64,000 nt of DNA from Burkholderia gladioli (GCF_000959725.1 NZ_CP009322.1:2666001-2730000); one strand, 5' to 3'. Shown: positions 35,001-43,438, counted from the stretch's first letter. Made by a program: numbers and translations. The notes: generated by a model from the letters alone, not told the origin.

Positions 35001-35391
35001 GCTGCTCGGCGAGCTGCGCCTTGTGCAGCAGGATGCGCAGCACCTGCTCGGGCGACCCGACGCCCGCCAGGGCGGCAGCGACGTATTCGCCGAGGCTGGT
35101 GCCGAGCAGGTAGTCGGGCTCGATGCCACGTGCGAGCAGGGTCTGCGCAAGCGAGTACTGCAGCATGAACAACGCGGGATGCGTGTGCAGCGTTCGATCG
35201 AACGGCGTGGTGCGCTTGACGTTTTCGCCGTAGAGAACGGCCAGGAGCGAGAATCCGGCCGCCTCGCCGACCACTGCGTCGAGCGCTTCCATCGAGCGGC
35301 GGAAAACAGGCTCCGCCGCATGGAGATCGATCCCCATGTGGTAGTACTGCGAGCCCTGGCCAGACATCAGAAACACGGTCTTTCGCTGCAT
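32032..35391 (-). CDS. Fused AT-AT-enoylreductase (trans-acting acyltransferase protein)
   Basis: A 1119-aa trans-acting protein. Domain 1 (residues about 5-300) has GQGSQ and GTSLGE. Domain 2 (about 330-610) has GQGAQ, the canonical GHSLGE, an Arg in QKRATL and GAFHS, so it is the likely malonyl-CoA loader for all the AT-less modules. In domain 1 the position of that Arg reads HKAQL (Lys), and the nucleophile motif is GTS instead of GHS. Trans-AT clusters often pair a malonyl AT with a proofreading acyl hydrolase, and domain 1 may be the latter. After an Ala/Pro-rich linker, residues about 680-1100 form an FMN-dependent PfaD-type enoylreductase (AGGIGTPEAA, FILTGSINQ). Start MQRKTVFLMSG at 35391 is preferred: it begins at the first AT strand, with AGG about 10 nt upstream. 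Confidence 0.93.
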   Translation of the reverse strand: MQRKTVFLMSGQGSQYYHMGIDLHAAEPVFRRSMEALDAVVGEAAGFSLLAVLYGENVKRTTPFDRTLHTHPALFMLQYSLAQTLLARGIEPDYLLGTSLGEYVAAALAGVGSPEQVLRILLHKAQLAEQHCGPGAMLAVLDDPARYERDPVLHRNSALAGVNHDQHFVLSGEREALKRVHAHLQAQQVVCLMLPISHGFHSSAMDPCLPALLDTAPQTLAAPRIPLISCLLGDQLTAAPDKDYFWQIGRRPILFREAVAALLSAEPGGVEFIDVGPGATLSGLLKRLLPAGHPHSIRALLSPFAGELDGLHALAPRSDARATTVGDPKNMYAFVFPGQGAQKKGMGAALFEKYPERVASADRILGYSIASLCLEDPNGQLDQTLYTQPALYVVNALSYLDASEQEAVPPAFVAGHSLGEYAALFAAGVVDFETGLRLVQKRATLMSQATAGAMSAVLGLDAVTLRVLLDANGGQEIDIANLNTPSQIVISGPRDAVLAIKPVLEQAPGCRGVIQLAVSGAFHSRLMLDAQREFERFLAGFELAAPRIPVISNVTARPYGPGEAKRLLATQITHSVNWVDSVRYMWGQGVETFRELGHGRVLTNLVTKIRSEATPLVEAAPTAHAEPTAHAEPASRAVQAPARSASPASAPAPAAGGRAAVPQIHATSLGSAAFRSDYKLKYAYVGGAMVHGIASVAMVVRMARAGMLAFFGTGGLRPADVERAILEIRAALGPDATFGMNLLNGSREEAMVALLLEHGVRNVEASAYMQVSPGLVLYRLRGLQAGSDGRPVARNRIMAKLSRPEVAAGFLKPAPAAIVDKLLQSGAITAQQAAWARELPMADDICVEADSGGHTDSGVAAALLPVIIAQRDEAMAAHGYAKPIRIGSAGGIGTPEAAASAFILGADFILTGSINQCTVEAGTSDLVKDMLQDVEVQDTDYAPAGDMFEIGARVQVLKRGVFFPARANKLYDVYRSVDSLEQIDAKTARMIQDKYFQRSFEAVYEECRKHYPAEIIAAADQAPKKKMALVFKWYFAYSNRLALAGESGGKVDFQIHCGPALGGFNRLVKGTPLESWRNRHVDEIGVRLMESTAALLNTRFTQLLRQAATAPAPETEAVV

Positions 35392-35466
35392 GATCGGACC
35401 TGACGAACGAGTGACACGCATCCACCGCGCGGCTGCAGACACAATGCGCCGTGCGGAGGTGCCGGA

Positions 35467-36168
35467 TTACCGATAAGTGAGGAAGCGCCCGTCCGACGTA
35501 TCGAGATGGGCAATGCAATTCAGGTAGCCAAGCTTGAAGTGCCCGTCGTCGTCGACCATCAGACGCGTGAGCCCAGCGTTTTGGAGGCTCCAGGTCAAAT
35601 CGAAGATGCGCTCGTCGGGAATGCCGAGCAAGCGCTGGCAGATCGCGCCGATCACGCCGCCCGACGTGAATACCATCACGGGCTGCGTCGCGCCGTGGCG
35701 CGCCGGCAGGCCCCTGAGGGTGGCCCAGCATCGATCGGCGAATGCCGACCATGATTGCGTGTACTCGCCGTCGAACTTCCCTGACACCCAGCGGGCCGCC
35801 GCGTCGGCGAACATCCGCTGAAACGCGCGCGGCGGATCGTCCTGCTGCGCGACGTGGGCCGACAAGGCCCGCAGATCCTGGAATTGCGGCGTGGCCTGCA
35901 ACAGGATCTCGGTGTGATCGTATTCATCGAAGCCGGCATCGACCCCGTACTCCGTCTCGAGCACCGGGCCCCATGCTTCGGCGCACGCCAGCGCGCTTTG
36001 CAGATGACGTCGATGGCTGCCGCCCACGAGCACCGGCCGTTGCGGTTGCAACGAGTTCAGCCGCTCGCCGAGCAGCGTGCACTGACGGGTGCCGACATCC
36101 GTCAGGCGATCGTAATCGTCGGAGCCGAAAGAGGCTTGTCCATGTCTTGCCAGATAAAGACTTTGCAT
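35467..36168 (-). CDS. Histidine phosphatase superfamily (phosphoglycerate-mutase-like) protein
   Basis: This 233-aa protein opens with LYLARHGQASFG, the RHG signature whose His is phosphorylated during catalysis. It is the first gene of the PKS operon: a good sigma-70 promoter lies just upstream and the AT-AT-ER gene starts 75 bp after its stop. The substrate is not evident. It could dephosphorylate a pathway intermediate, hydrolyse a misloaded thioester, or be unrelated to the polyketide. The RHG family assignment is secure; its role here is inference. Confidence 0.85.
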   Translation of the reverse strand: MQSLYLARHGQASFGSDDYDRLTDVGTRQCTLLGERLNSLQPQRPVLVGGSHRRHLQSALACAEAWGPVLETEYGVDAGFDEYDHTEILLQATPQFQDLRALSAHVAQQDDPPRAFQRMFADAAARWVSGKFDGEYTQSWSAFADRCWATLRGLPARHGATQPVMVFTSGGVIGAICQRLLGIPDERIFDLTWSLQNAGLTRLMVDDDGHFKLGYLNCIAHLDTSDGRFLTYR

Positions 36169-36217
36169 GCATTCGATCCGACTATCAAATGGAATACTTC
36201 GTTAATTGATGAATCGC

Positions 36218-36247
36218 ATTATAGGTCAAACAATTAATTCAATTCAA
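36218..36247 (-). promoter_or_regulatory. Sigma-70-like promoter for the PKS operon
   Basis: Read on the minus strand there is a perfect TATAAT at 36223-36218 and a TTGAAT at 36247-36242, with an 18-bp spacer. This would start transcription near 36211, leaving about 43 nt of leader before the phosphatase ATG. The surrounding sequence is strikingly AT-rich for this genome. Confidence 0.65.
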
Positions 36248-36754
36248 CATAACACAAAGGCAACTAAATGAAATCAATTTGACTTTCAATTTAATATTAT
36301 TTTGTCGATGTGGAACCGTTTCCCCGATCCATCCCTTCCAAACAGCACCACAGTCATACTGCGACGCACGATAAGCCAAGCCAAGCAAGGACAAGGGAAT
36401 TGTCAAGCGATGGGTCGGTCTCGCTGCATCGCAACCGCGGGCGCCCATCGGACGATTTTCTCAAGAATAATCAAACGAAGCGATATCAAAATCATGGCAG
36501 GGACGAATCGATAAAATTATGAAAATTCTATTTTCTATTGAAAGTATTTTCATGTTTTTGAAAGAATTTCGAGTCATTTTTTTACGACAGAATTTCGAAA
36601 TCTGATATTCGATGCCGCGCATTATTTCGAAATTGAGCCTGAGCCAGGAAATGGTCCGGCTCGAACGTAGAGGAATTCGGCAGGATGTGTCCGACTGGAC
36701 AGGAAGGCCATGCCACGAAGACGTGGACAGCCCAAAACACGCCAGACAACCCCG
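36248..36754. other. AT-rich non-coding stretch
   Basis: About 0.5 kb of sequence much lower in GC than either flank, with oligo-A and oligo-T runs around 36500-36600. Small open frames occur on both strands, but none has a credible start or homology I recognise. It separates the PKS operon promoter from recombinase debris and probably came with the acquired island. Confidence 0.6.
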
Positions 36755-37035
36755 AGCCTCACGCCGCGTCGCGGCTACGCGGCGAGAACTGGCCGACGAA
36801 CGGCCGCCAGGCCGTGGAAACCTCTCGATCTGGTTGCGCCCGATCCAGCGCACGGCGGGCTGTGGATCCGCCAGGAACTGCTTCAGGTATTCCGCCGCGT
36901 CGAGCGTGTTCAGCGAGGACAGGGGTTTGCGCTTCGCGACGATCGTCCACGGCAGCCACGGCTCGGCCTCGCGGCGGTACGTGCGGCGTGTGGCTTCGCA
37001 GCGCGCGCATCGGATCTCGATCCAGGCGCGCCTCG
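36755..37035 (-). pseudogene. Decayed tyrosine recombinase (phage-integrase type) fragment
   Basis: One minus-strand frame reads EATRRTYRREAEPWLPW, then KPLSSLNTLDAAEYLKQF and DPQPAVRWIGRNQIERF. A second frame then continues with STAWRPFVGQFSPRSR. Joined together these match the N-terminal core-binding region of site-specific integrases. The frame switch near 36815 and the absence of the catalytic R-H-R-Y half show that it is dead. Confidence 0.7.
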
Positions 37036-37132
37036 CCTGCAGGCGAGAGCGACGGCGTCAGCATCGAGCGCACGTACAGGTGCGCGAGCGCCTCGGTCGA
37101 CGCCTAGAACGACGGATCGAGTTCCTCGATCA

Positions 37133-37749
37133 CGTGATAGGTGTTGATATGTCGCGCTCGTGAAGGATGCATCGATATTTATCGTGGTCGTAACCACGGT
37201 CGGCGTAGACGCGGCCAGGACGGCTCAGCGGCCGTCCAAGCACGCCGCCGATCGGCCCGATGACCTCGATCAGCGGAACCAGTTGGGTGACGTCGTTGCG
37301 ATTGGCGCCGGTCAGGATTGCCGCGACCGGCGTTCCGTCGGCGTCGGTTGCGATGTGGTGCCTCGAACCGGGGCGCGCTCGATCGGTGGGGTTCGGGCCA
37401 GTTTTTCGCCCGCCCCAAGAATCGACGATGAGTCGACGACCACGCGGCAGAAGTCGATCTTCCCGGCCGCTCGCAGTTTCGCCAGCAGCACGGCGTGCAG
37501 TCGATCCCACACGCCGGCTTGCTGCCAATCGCGCAGCCTGCGCCAACAACTTACGCCTGAGCCACATCCCATTTCGGACGGTAAATCGCGCCAACGAATG
37601 TCCGTCTTCAGCACAAATAGGATGCCCGTCAAGGCCGCACGGTCCGCTATTGGCTTGCGACCGGGATACTTGACGCGGCGCGGCTGTGACGGAGGTAGCA
37701 GTGGTTCGATCAGTGCCCAAAGTTCGTCATCAATGATTGGCTTACCCAT
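37133..37749 (-). mobile_element. Truncated IS5-family insertion sequence (transposase 5' portion)
   Basis: The first frame begins MGKPIIDDELWALIEPLLPP at 37749 and includes TDIRWRDLPSEMG and VVVDSSS. The coding then shifts to an overlapping frame reading IVDSWGGRKTGPNPTDR, TDADGTPVAAILTGANRND and VYADRGYDHDKYR. This two-frame layout is normal for the IS427-type branch of the IS5 family, where a programmed frameshift joins the halves. The C-terminal part with the last catalytic residue is missing: homology stops at about 37140, beside the integrase debris. Confidence 0.85.
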
Positions 37750-37913
37750 CTCCTTGGCCCGTCTGTCACGACGGCCACGGTTAACAGGATGCTGAAAAAG
37801 TTAACAGCCCTTGGGCTCTTTTTGAAACCATATCTTAGTGGAACCCCCGCGAGCGTATATCATCGCGGCAACGCTTTCATCCGCCTTCCTTCGATTCCCA
37901 TCCCTCCCGCACG

Positions 37914-38633
37914 ATGAACACGTCCAACGACACTCCCGCCCCGCGCACCCTGCGTGCGCTCACCGCCCTCGAAGCCCGCATCGTCGGCGTGCTGATCGAG
38001 AAGCAGCACACCGTGCCCGATACCTACCCGCTCTCGCTGAACGCGCTGACGGCCGGCTGCAACCAGAAGACCGCGCGCGTGCCCGTGATGAACGCGAGCG
38101 AGGCCGAGGTGCTCAGCGCGATCGAGGAGCTGAAGCTGGTCAGCCTGGTGTTCGAGGGCAGCAGCAGCCGCGTGCCGCGCTTCGAGCACAACCTGAACCG
38201 CGTGCTCGGCATCCCGAGCCAGGCCGTCGCGCTGCTGACCGTGCTGCTGCTGCGCGGCCCGCAGACGCCGGCCGAGCTGCGCCTGAATTCGGCGCGCCTG
38301 CACGGCTTCGCCGACGTGTCGTCGGTGGAGGGTTTCCTGGAGGAACTCGCCGAGCGCGCCACGCCGCTGGTCGTCAAGCTGCCGCGCGCGCCCGGCGCGC
38401 GCGAAAGCCGCTGGATGCACCTGCTTTGCGGGGAAGTGGACGTCGGCGCGTATGCCGCGCCGCGCGCGGTCAGCGAGGGCGGCGCCGTGGAGGGGTTGTC
38501 GACGGCCGAGTTCGAGGCCCTGCGCGAGGATCACGACCGGCTCGCCGAGGAAGTCGCGCGGCTGCGCGCGCTGGTCGAGCGGATGGCCGGCGAACTCGGC
38601 ATCGACGCCGGCTCGCCCGAGGCGGATGCCTGA
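37914..38633 (+). CDS. yceH: YceH-family DUF480 protein
   Basis: This 239-aa protein carries the typical opening LTALEARIVGVLIEKQHTVPDTYPLSLNAL and the N-Q-K-(T/S)-x-R-x-P-V-M segment. The family has two winged-helix-like domains and a C-terminal coiled coil, here the EALREDHDRLAEEVARL region. Its molecular function is not established. It is a housekeeping-type gene that marks the return to core-like sequence beyond the IS remnant. Confidence 0.9.
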   Translation: MNTSNDTPAPRTLRALTALEARIVGVLIEKQHTVPDTYPLSLNALTAGCNQKTARVPVMNASEAEVLSAIEELKLVSLVFEGSSSRVPRFEHNLNRVLGIPSQAVALLTVLLLRGPQTPAELRLNSARLHGFADVSSVEGFLEELAERATPLVVKLPRAPGARESRWMHLLCGEVDVGAYAAPRAVSEGGAVEGLSTAEFEALREDHDRLAEEVARLRALVERMAGELGIDAGSPEADA

Positions 38634-38639
38634 GGGGGG

Positions 38640-38780
38640 CGATTGGCGCTTGAGGTGCTTGACGCTTGAGGCGCTTGACGCCAGAGGTGGTAGACGCCTG
38701 AGGTGCTGGCCGCCTGAAGCGCCCGATGCTTGAGCCAGCGAATACCTGAAGCGCTGAATGCCTGAAGCACCGGCGCCGAA
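38640..38780. repeat. Degenerate short tandem repeats between convergent genes
   Basis: About eight imperfect copies of a roughly 15-18-bp unit built on 'cttgaggcgcttgacg' and its variants (cctgaggtgc, cctgaagcgc) fill the space between the yceH-type gene and the convergent MFS gene. No hairpin with a U-tract is evident. Confidence 0.75.
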
Positions 38781-38795
38781 CGACGGACGCGCGAC

Positions 38796-40058
38796 TCAGT
38801 CGAGCGCGCGTCCCTTCAGCTCCGGAATCAGCACCAGCGTGGCGACGATGTCGAGCACATAGAGCGCGGCCAGCGCCGCGATCGCCACCGTGAACGAATA
38901 GCGCGCCGCCAGCGCGCCCACCGCCAGCGGCCCGAAGCCGCCGATCGCGCGGCCCAGGTTCCACAGCACGTTCTGCGCGGTGGCGCGCGCGGCGGTCGGA
39001 TAGGCTTCCGACATCAGCGTGCCGTAGCCGCCCACCATGCCGTTCACGAACATCCCCATCAGCGCGCCGGCCCACAGCATCACGGCCGGGTCGCTCAGCC
39101 GCGCATAGACGCAGACCATCACCACCGCGCCCGCCTGGTAGAGCAGGAAGGTCGGCTTGCGGCCGATGCGGTCGGCCAGTTGCCCGAAGGCCCAGACGCC
39201 CGCCATCATGCCGAGCACCGTCACCGCGGTCCACATGCCCGACTTCGTCAGCGAGAACCCCAGCCGCTTCGACAGGAAGGTCGGCAACCAGATCATGATC
39301 CCGTAGTAGCCGAAGTTCTGCACCGCGCAGAGGATCACGATGCCGAGGCTGGTGCGTGCCGTGCGCGCATCGGCAAACAGCATGCGCAAACGCGCGCCGA
39401 AGCCCGGCGCCCGCCCCGGCTGCCGCGTGCGCACGAAGGGCTCGGGCTCGTGCAGGCGATTGCGCAACTGCCAGGCCACCAGCGCCGGCAGCATGCCGAC
39501 CGCGAACATGCCGCGCCAGCCGATCCATTGCAGCAGGGTGGGCGTGAGCAGCGCGGCCAGCAGCACCCCGCATTGCCAGCCCAGGGCGACATAGGACGAC
39601 ACGCGCGCCCGCTTGTCGGCCGGCCAGGCCTCGGCGGCCAACGCCATGCCGATGCCGAATTCGCCGCCCAGCCCGACGCCGGCGATGGTGCGATAGATCA
39701 GCAGGTCGGCGAAACCCTGGGCCAGCGCGCACAAGCCGGTGAATACCGCGAACAGAGCGATGGTCCAGGTCAGCACGCGCACGCGGCCATGACGGTCGGC
39801 CAGCGCGCCGAAGATCAGGCCGCCCGCCACCGCGCCCACCAGGGTCCAGGTCACCAGCGCGCCGGCCTGGCCGGCGTCGAGTTTCAGCGCGGCCGAGATC
39901 GCCGGCAGCATGAAGCCGAGGATCAGCAGGTCGAAGCCGTCCATCGCGTAGCCGATCGCCGAGCCGGCGAGCGCCTTCCAGGCATAGCGCGAGACGGGCT
40001 CCGGCGAGGCGGTGGAGGCGACGGCGCCGCGGGCGGCAGGTGAGGGATTCGGTGGCAT
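38796..40058 (-). CDS. MFS transporter (aromatic-acid/sialic-acid H+ symporter type)
   Basis: This 420-aa protein has about twelve membrane segments and the sugar/acid-transporter loops FGALADRHGRVR after TM2 and GQLADRIGRKPTF in the second half. DGFDLLILGFMLP in TM1 is typical of the AAHS/NanT-like metabolite:H+ symporters. I placed the start at ATG 40058 (MPPNPSP), because the upstream extension is not membrane-protein-like. The substrate is unknown. Confidence 0.88.
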   Translation of the reverse strand: MPPNPSPAARGAVASTASPEPVSRYAWKALAGSAIGYAMDGFDLLILGFMLPAISAALKLDAGQAGALVTWTLVGAVAGGLIFGALADRHGRVRVLTWTIALFAVFTGLCALAQGFADLLIYRTIAGVGLGGEFGIGMALAAEAWPADKRARVSSYVALGWQCGVLLAALLTPTLLQWIGWRGMFAVGMLPALVAWQLRNRLHEPEPFVRTRQPGRAPGFGARLRMLFADARTARTSLGIVILCAVQNFGYYGIMIWLPTFLSKRLGFSLTKSGMWTAVTVLGMMAGVWAFGQLADRIGRKPTFLLYQAGAVVMVCVYARLSDPAVMLWAGALMGMFVNGMVGGYGTLMSEAYPTAARATAQNVLWNLGRAIGGFGPLAVGALAARYSFTVAIAALAALYVLDIVATLVLIPELKGRALD

Positions 40059-40595
40059 GGCTGGTCTGGCGAAGAGGGAGCCGCGGCGCAAGGGAGCGGC
40101 CGCCGGGCCCGGTGAAGGCCGCCGACGGCCGGGTGCTTCCGGCGGCGGCCCGAAGCATACCGCGTCGGCGCGGGCGGCTGCACGGCGCGCCGCCCGCGCC
40201 GTCGGCGAACCTCGCCAGCATGCCCTGCACAAAAATCCACAGGAAGCCCGGCCGGCCGGGCTTGACGCGGCTTCGCCGGGCTCTCTAGAATCGCGAATCC
40301 TCACTTTCGGAGCCGACGTCTTGGACGCCAGCAGTTGTCGACCTTCCCACGACATGTCCGCCTGATCGACCGACGCCAGCCCCGTCTCACGCTGCCGTTC
40401 GCCGACCAGGCAAACGGTGCGCGCGGCAGTATCCGCAGTCCCCTCCTCGTGCATCGCTGAAGCGCCGGAACGCGCCACGCCCTCCTTGCGTGCGCGATCC
40501 GGTCCCGCCGTCCGGCGGCCCGTGCCAGCGCGCGCCCTTTCCAGGGCAGGCGCCGGCGCCGCCCACCGCGATGGCCAACCGACCAGGAGCCCGCC

Positions 40596-40679
40596 ATGAA
40601 CAGCGACAGTTGCCCCAGTTGCCCCTTATGCCGCAAGACCCTTTACCCATCTGGGCGCGGCGAGCATCCGGCCGTCTGA
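40596..40679 (+). CDS. Candidate 27-aa Cys-rich small protein or leader peptide
   Basis: An ATG at 40596 follows an AGGAG at a spacing of 7 nt and opens a 27-codon frame with Cys at 6, 9 and 12 (CxxCxxC). It lies in a 1.17-kb gap that otherwise lacks long genes. Without conservation data it could be chance, but the ribosome site is much better than expected by accident. It may be a leader peptide, for instance metal- or redox-responsive. Confidence 0.4.
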   Translation: MNSDSCPSCPLCRKTLYPSGRGEHPAV

Positions 40680-40770
40680 CCCGGCATCCCCGGGATCGCC
40701 ATCAGGCGGCGGCAGAGGCCCGCGCCCGCTGAAGCGGCGAGACCGAGCGTCCGCCGCACGGAGCCTCATC

Positions 40771-40908
40771 ATGAATTTCGGCCTTCTGCTGTCGCAACTC
40801 CCGCACGTCGACGAATCGCGCACGCATTACGAAGCGATGCTCGACCTCGACGACCGCAAGCCGCTGCTGGTGCGCTGCTTGCAGCGCATCCGGGCGATCT
40901 TCGCCTGA
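40771..40908 (+). CDS. Candidate 45-aa small protein
   Basis: An ATG at 40771 with GGAG 7 nt upstream opens a 45-codon frame (MNFGLLLSQLPHVDES...RIRAIFA). It ends 11 bp before a perfect 14-bp-stem hairpin at 40920-40960. A ribosome site, a compact frame and a following hairpin together make it a likely real small gene. Its function is unknown. It may share a transcript with the 27-aa frame upstream. Confidence 0.5.
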   Translation: MNFGLLLSQLPHVDESRTHYEAMLDLDDRKPLLVRCLQRIRAIFA

Positions 40909-40919
40909 CCGGCCCGGCG

Positions 40920-40960
40920 TTGCCGGCGCGCCCCGCCCCCAAGGACGGGCGCGCCGGCAA
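40920..40960 (+). terminator. Strong GC-rich hairpin after the 45-aa gene
   Basis: The arms 40920-40933 and 40947-40960 are perfect 14-bp inverted repeats around a 13-nt loop. There is no U-tract, so it is either a pause/3'-end-stabilising hairpin or a terminator that does not rely on one. Confidence 0.6.
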
Positions 40961-41136
40961 CAGGCTGGACCGGCACCCGAACCCCTGTCGGGCCCCACGA
41001 ACCGCCCCACCCACGCTTTTCTCCCCGCCGTCTCCAATCTCCTCGCGGCCGCAGCCCAGCCTTGTCGCACGGGCCCGCGCACTCGCTTCCCCCGATTCCG
41101 TTGCGGCCTCGCGCACGCCGACCGTCACTATTTCAA

Positions 41137-41157
41137 GATTGATAACCATTCTCATTA
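41137..41157. promoter_or_regulatory. Fur box upstream of the TonB receptor
   Basis: The sequence gattgataaccattctcat, continuing to 41157, closely follows the 7-1-7 inverted pattern of the Fur consensus (GATAATGATAATCATTATC). It sits about 70-90 bp before the receptor start, so iron-replete Fur should repress the receptor. Confidence 0.75.
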
Positions 41158-41227
41158 CCGTTACTATCCGCATCCGGCCATGCGTGCGATCGCACCATGC
41201 CGACCGACCCACCGCGATTTCGACACG

Positions 41228-43438
41228 ATGCCAACCAATAGACCATCCCGGCGCCGCATGGCGGCGCGCCAGCCGCTGCACGCGACCGCCCTGACGCTCG
41301 CGCTCGCGGGCGCCGCCCACACGTCGGCCGCCTCGGCCGCCGACGCCAGCGGCACGGCCGCGCCCGCCGCGCCGGCGATTGCCGCGAGCAGCGCCGCGCC
41401 GGCCACCGAAGCCGCGGCGGCCCACACGCTGCCGACCGTCAGCGTGCGCGGCGCGGCCGCCGCCGAGCCGACCGTCGGCTACCAGCCGCGCACCACCTCG
41501 ATCACCGGCTTCCCGAACCAGTCGGTGATGAAGGTGCCGCAGGCGGTGGCGGTGGTCAGCAGCACGGTGATCGAGGACCAGCACGCGCGCTCGCTCGACG
41601 ACGTGCTCTCCAACGTCAGCGGCATCGTGCAGACCAATACGCTGGGCGGCACGCGCGACGCCTTCATCAAGCGCGGCTTCGGCAACAACGACGACGGCTC
41701 GATCCTGGTGGACGGCATGCGCTCGCCGGTGCTGCACAACTACCTGGCCGCGATCGACCGCGTCGAGGTGTTGAAGGGGCCGACCTCGCTGCTGTACGGC
41801 GTGCAGGAGCCGGGCGGCGTGATCAACCTGATCACGCGCAAGCCGGAGGACGAATACAGCGGCTCGATCTCGGCCTCGAAGACCAACCACGGCGGCGCCG
41901 GCGGCAGCTTCGACCTGACCGGCCCGATCGGCGGGGTGGGCCAAGTGGCGGGCGGCACGCTGGCCTTCCGCCTGACCGGCGAGGACAACACCAGCCAGTA
42001 CTGGCGCAGCTTCGGCCGCGAACGCGACTCGCTGATCGCGCCGGCGCTGTCCTGGCACGACGCGCGCACCTCGATCGAGATCCGCTACCAGTACGCCGAC
42101 TACACCACGCCCTTTGATCGCGGCACGGTGCTGGTCAACGGCCGGCTCGACGATGCGCTGGCCTCGCGCCGCTACGAGGAAGCCTGGGCGCAGAGCAGCG
42201 GCATCCAGGAGATGTTCCAGGCCAAGGTCGAGCACCAGCTCAGCGACAACTGGCGCGTGCGCGCCGCCTACAGCTGGGGCCGCGATCGCTACGGCCAGTA
42301 CATCACGCGCGCCACCGCCTTCAACAGCGCCACCGGCGCGCTCACGCGCACCGCCGATGCCAACCTCGGCCGCAACGATTCGAACCAGATCGCCTCGATC
42401 GGCCTGCTCGGCAACCTGACGCTGGGCGGCATCCGCAACGATCTCTACTTCGGTACGGAGTACGAACGTCGCCGCGAATTCCGCGGCGACACGATCCGAG
42501 GTATCGCCACCAAGGGCTTCACGATCTTCGATCCGGTCTATGGCCTGCTGCCGCCGGGCGTGGTGCCGAGCGCCACGCAGAGCGACAACCTGTGGAAGAC
42601 CCACACCTACTCGTTCATGGCGCAGGACAACGTGCACCTGAGCGAGCGGCTCACCGCGGTGGCCGGGATCCGCCTGGAGAACTGGCAGCAGTTCGCGGGA
42701 CAGGGCCGCCCCTTCGTGGTGGCCGACGATTCGCACGGCCATGTCTGGCTGCCCACGCTGGGCCTGGTCTACGCGCTCACGCCGGGCCTGTCGGCCTATG
42801 TGAACACCAGCCGCTCCTTCGTGCCGAACTCCTCGGTGGACGGCCTCGCGCCGCTGCCGCCCACCACCGGCCGCTCGGTGGAGACGGGCCTGAAGTTCGA
42901 GCTGAACCACAGCGTGACGGGCACGCTGGCGCTCTACCAGATCGACAAGCGCAACGTGGCGGTGACCGTCAACGGCGTCTCGCAGACGATCGGCGCGGCG
43001 CGCTCGCGCGGTGTCGAGCTCGACCTGGCCGGCCAGATCACGCGCCACTGGAGCGTGATCGGCAGCTACGCCTACACCGACGCGATCGACCGCCAGGCCA
43101 ACGTGCCGCTGGTCAACGCGGCGCGCCATACCGGCAGCCTGTTCGCGGTCTACGACACCAGCATCGCCTCGCTGCCGGGCCAATGGCGCTTCGGCGCCGG
43201 CGCGCACTTCGTCGGCCGCCGCGCGGGCGATACCGCCAACAGCTTCACGCTGCCCGGTTATGCGCTGGTGGATGCGTTCGCCGCCTACGAGACCAGGATC
43301 GGCAAGTTCCCGACCAAGGTCCAGCTCAACGTCAACAACCTGTTCAACAAGGTCTACTACCCGTCGAGCAACAGCAACCTGATCATCGCCGTGGGCGAGC
43401 CGCGCCTCGTCACCTTGACCACCACCGTGTCGTTCTGA
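41228..43438 (+). CDS. TonB-dependent siderophore receptor
   Basis: This 736-aa outer-membrane protein has an Arg-rich signal peptide ending near AHTSAASA. The plug domain runs from about residue 85 (QAVAVVSSTVI, LLYGVQEPGGVINLITRKP) and is followed by a 22-strand-type barrel ending in a C-terminal Phe (TTTVSF), as outer-membrane proteins do. An ATG at 41180 is also in frame, but 41228 gives a better signal peptide. The Fur box just upstream supports ferric-siderophore uptake. No siderophore synthesis gene is adjacent, so the ligand may be a xenosiderophore. Confidence 0.9.
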   Translation: MPTNRPSRRRMAARQPLHATALTLALAGAAHTSAASAADASGTAAPAAPAIAASSAAPATEAAAAHTLPTVSVRGAAAAEPTVGYQPRTTSITGFPNQSVMKVPQAVAVVSSTVIEDQHARSLDDVLSNVSGIVQTNTLGGTRDAFIKRGFGNNDDGSILVDGMRSPVLHNYLAAIDRVEVLKGPTSLLYGVQEPGGVINLITRKPEDEYSGSISASKTNHGGAGGSFDLTGPIGGVGQVAGGTLAFRLTGEDNTSQYWRSFGRERDSLIAPALSWHDARTSIEIRYQYADYTTPFDRGTVLVNGRLDDALASRRYEEAWAQSSGIQEMFQAKVEHQLSDNWRVRAAYSWGRDRYGQYITRATAFNSATGALTRTADANLGRNDSNQIASIGLLGNLTLGGIRNDLYFGTEYERRREFRGDTIRGIATKGFTIFDPVYGLLPPGVVPSATQSDNLWKTHTYSFMAQDNVHLSERLTAVAGIRLENWQQFAGQGRPFVVADDSHGHVWLPTLGLVYALTPGLSAYVNTSRSFVPNSSVDGLAPLPPTTGRSVETGLKFELNHSVTGTLALYQIDKRNVAVTVNGVSQTIGAARSRGVELDLAGQITRHWSVIGSYAYTDAIDRQANVPLVNAARHTGSLFAVYDTSIASLPGQWRFGAGAHFVGRRAGDTANSFTLPGYALVDAFAAYETRIGKFPTKVQLNVNNLFNKVYYPSSNSNLIIAVGEPRLVTLTTTVSF

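Noticed and set aside
37781..37830. Intrinsic terminator around acagcccttgggctcttttt
   Set aside because: The palindrome leaves a 2-nt loop, too tight for a stable hairpin. It may be part of the IS end, but I could not pair it with a matching opposite end.
37914..38633. Minus-strand 224-codon frame overlapping yceH
   Set aside because: The plus-strand protein has clear DUF480 motifs and the minus frame is its shadow.
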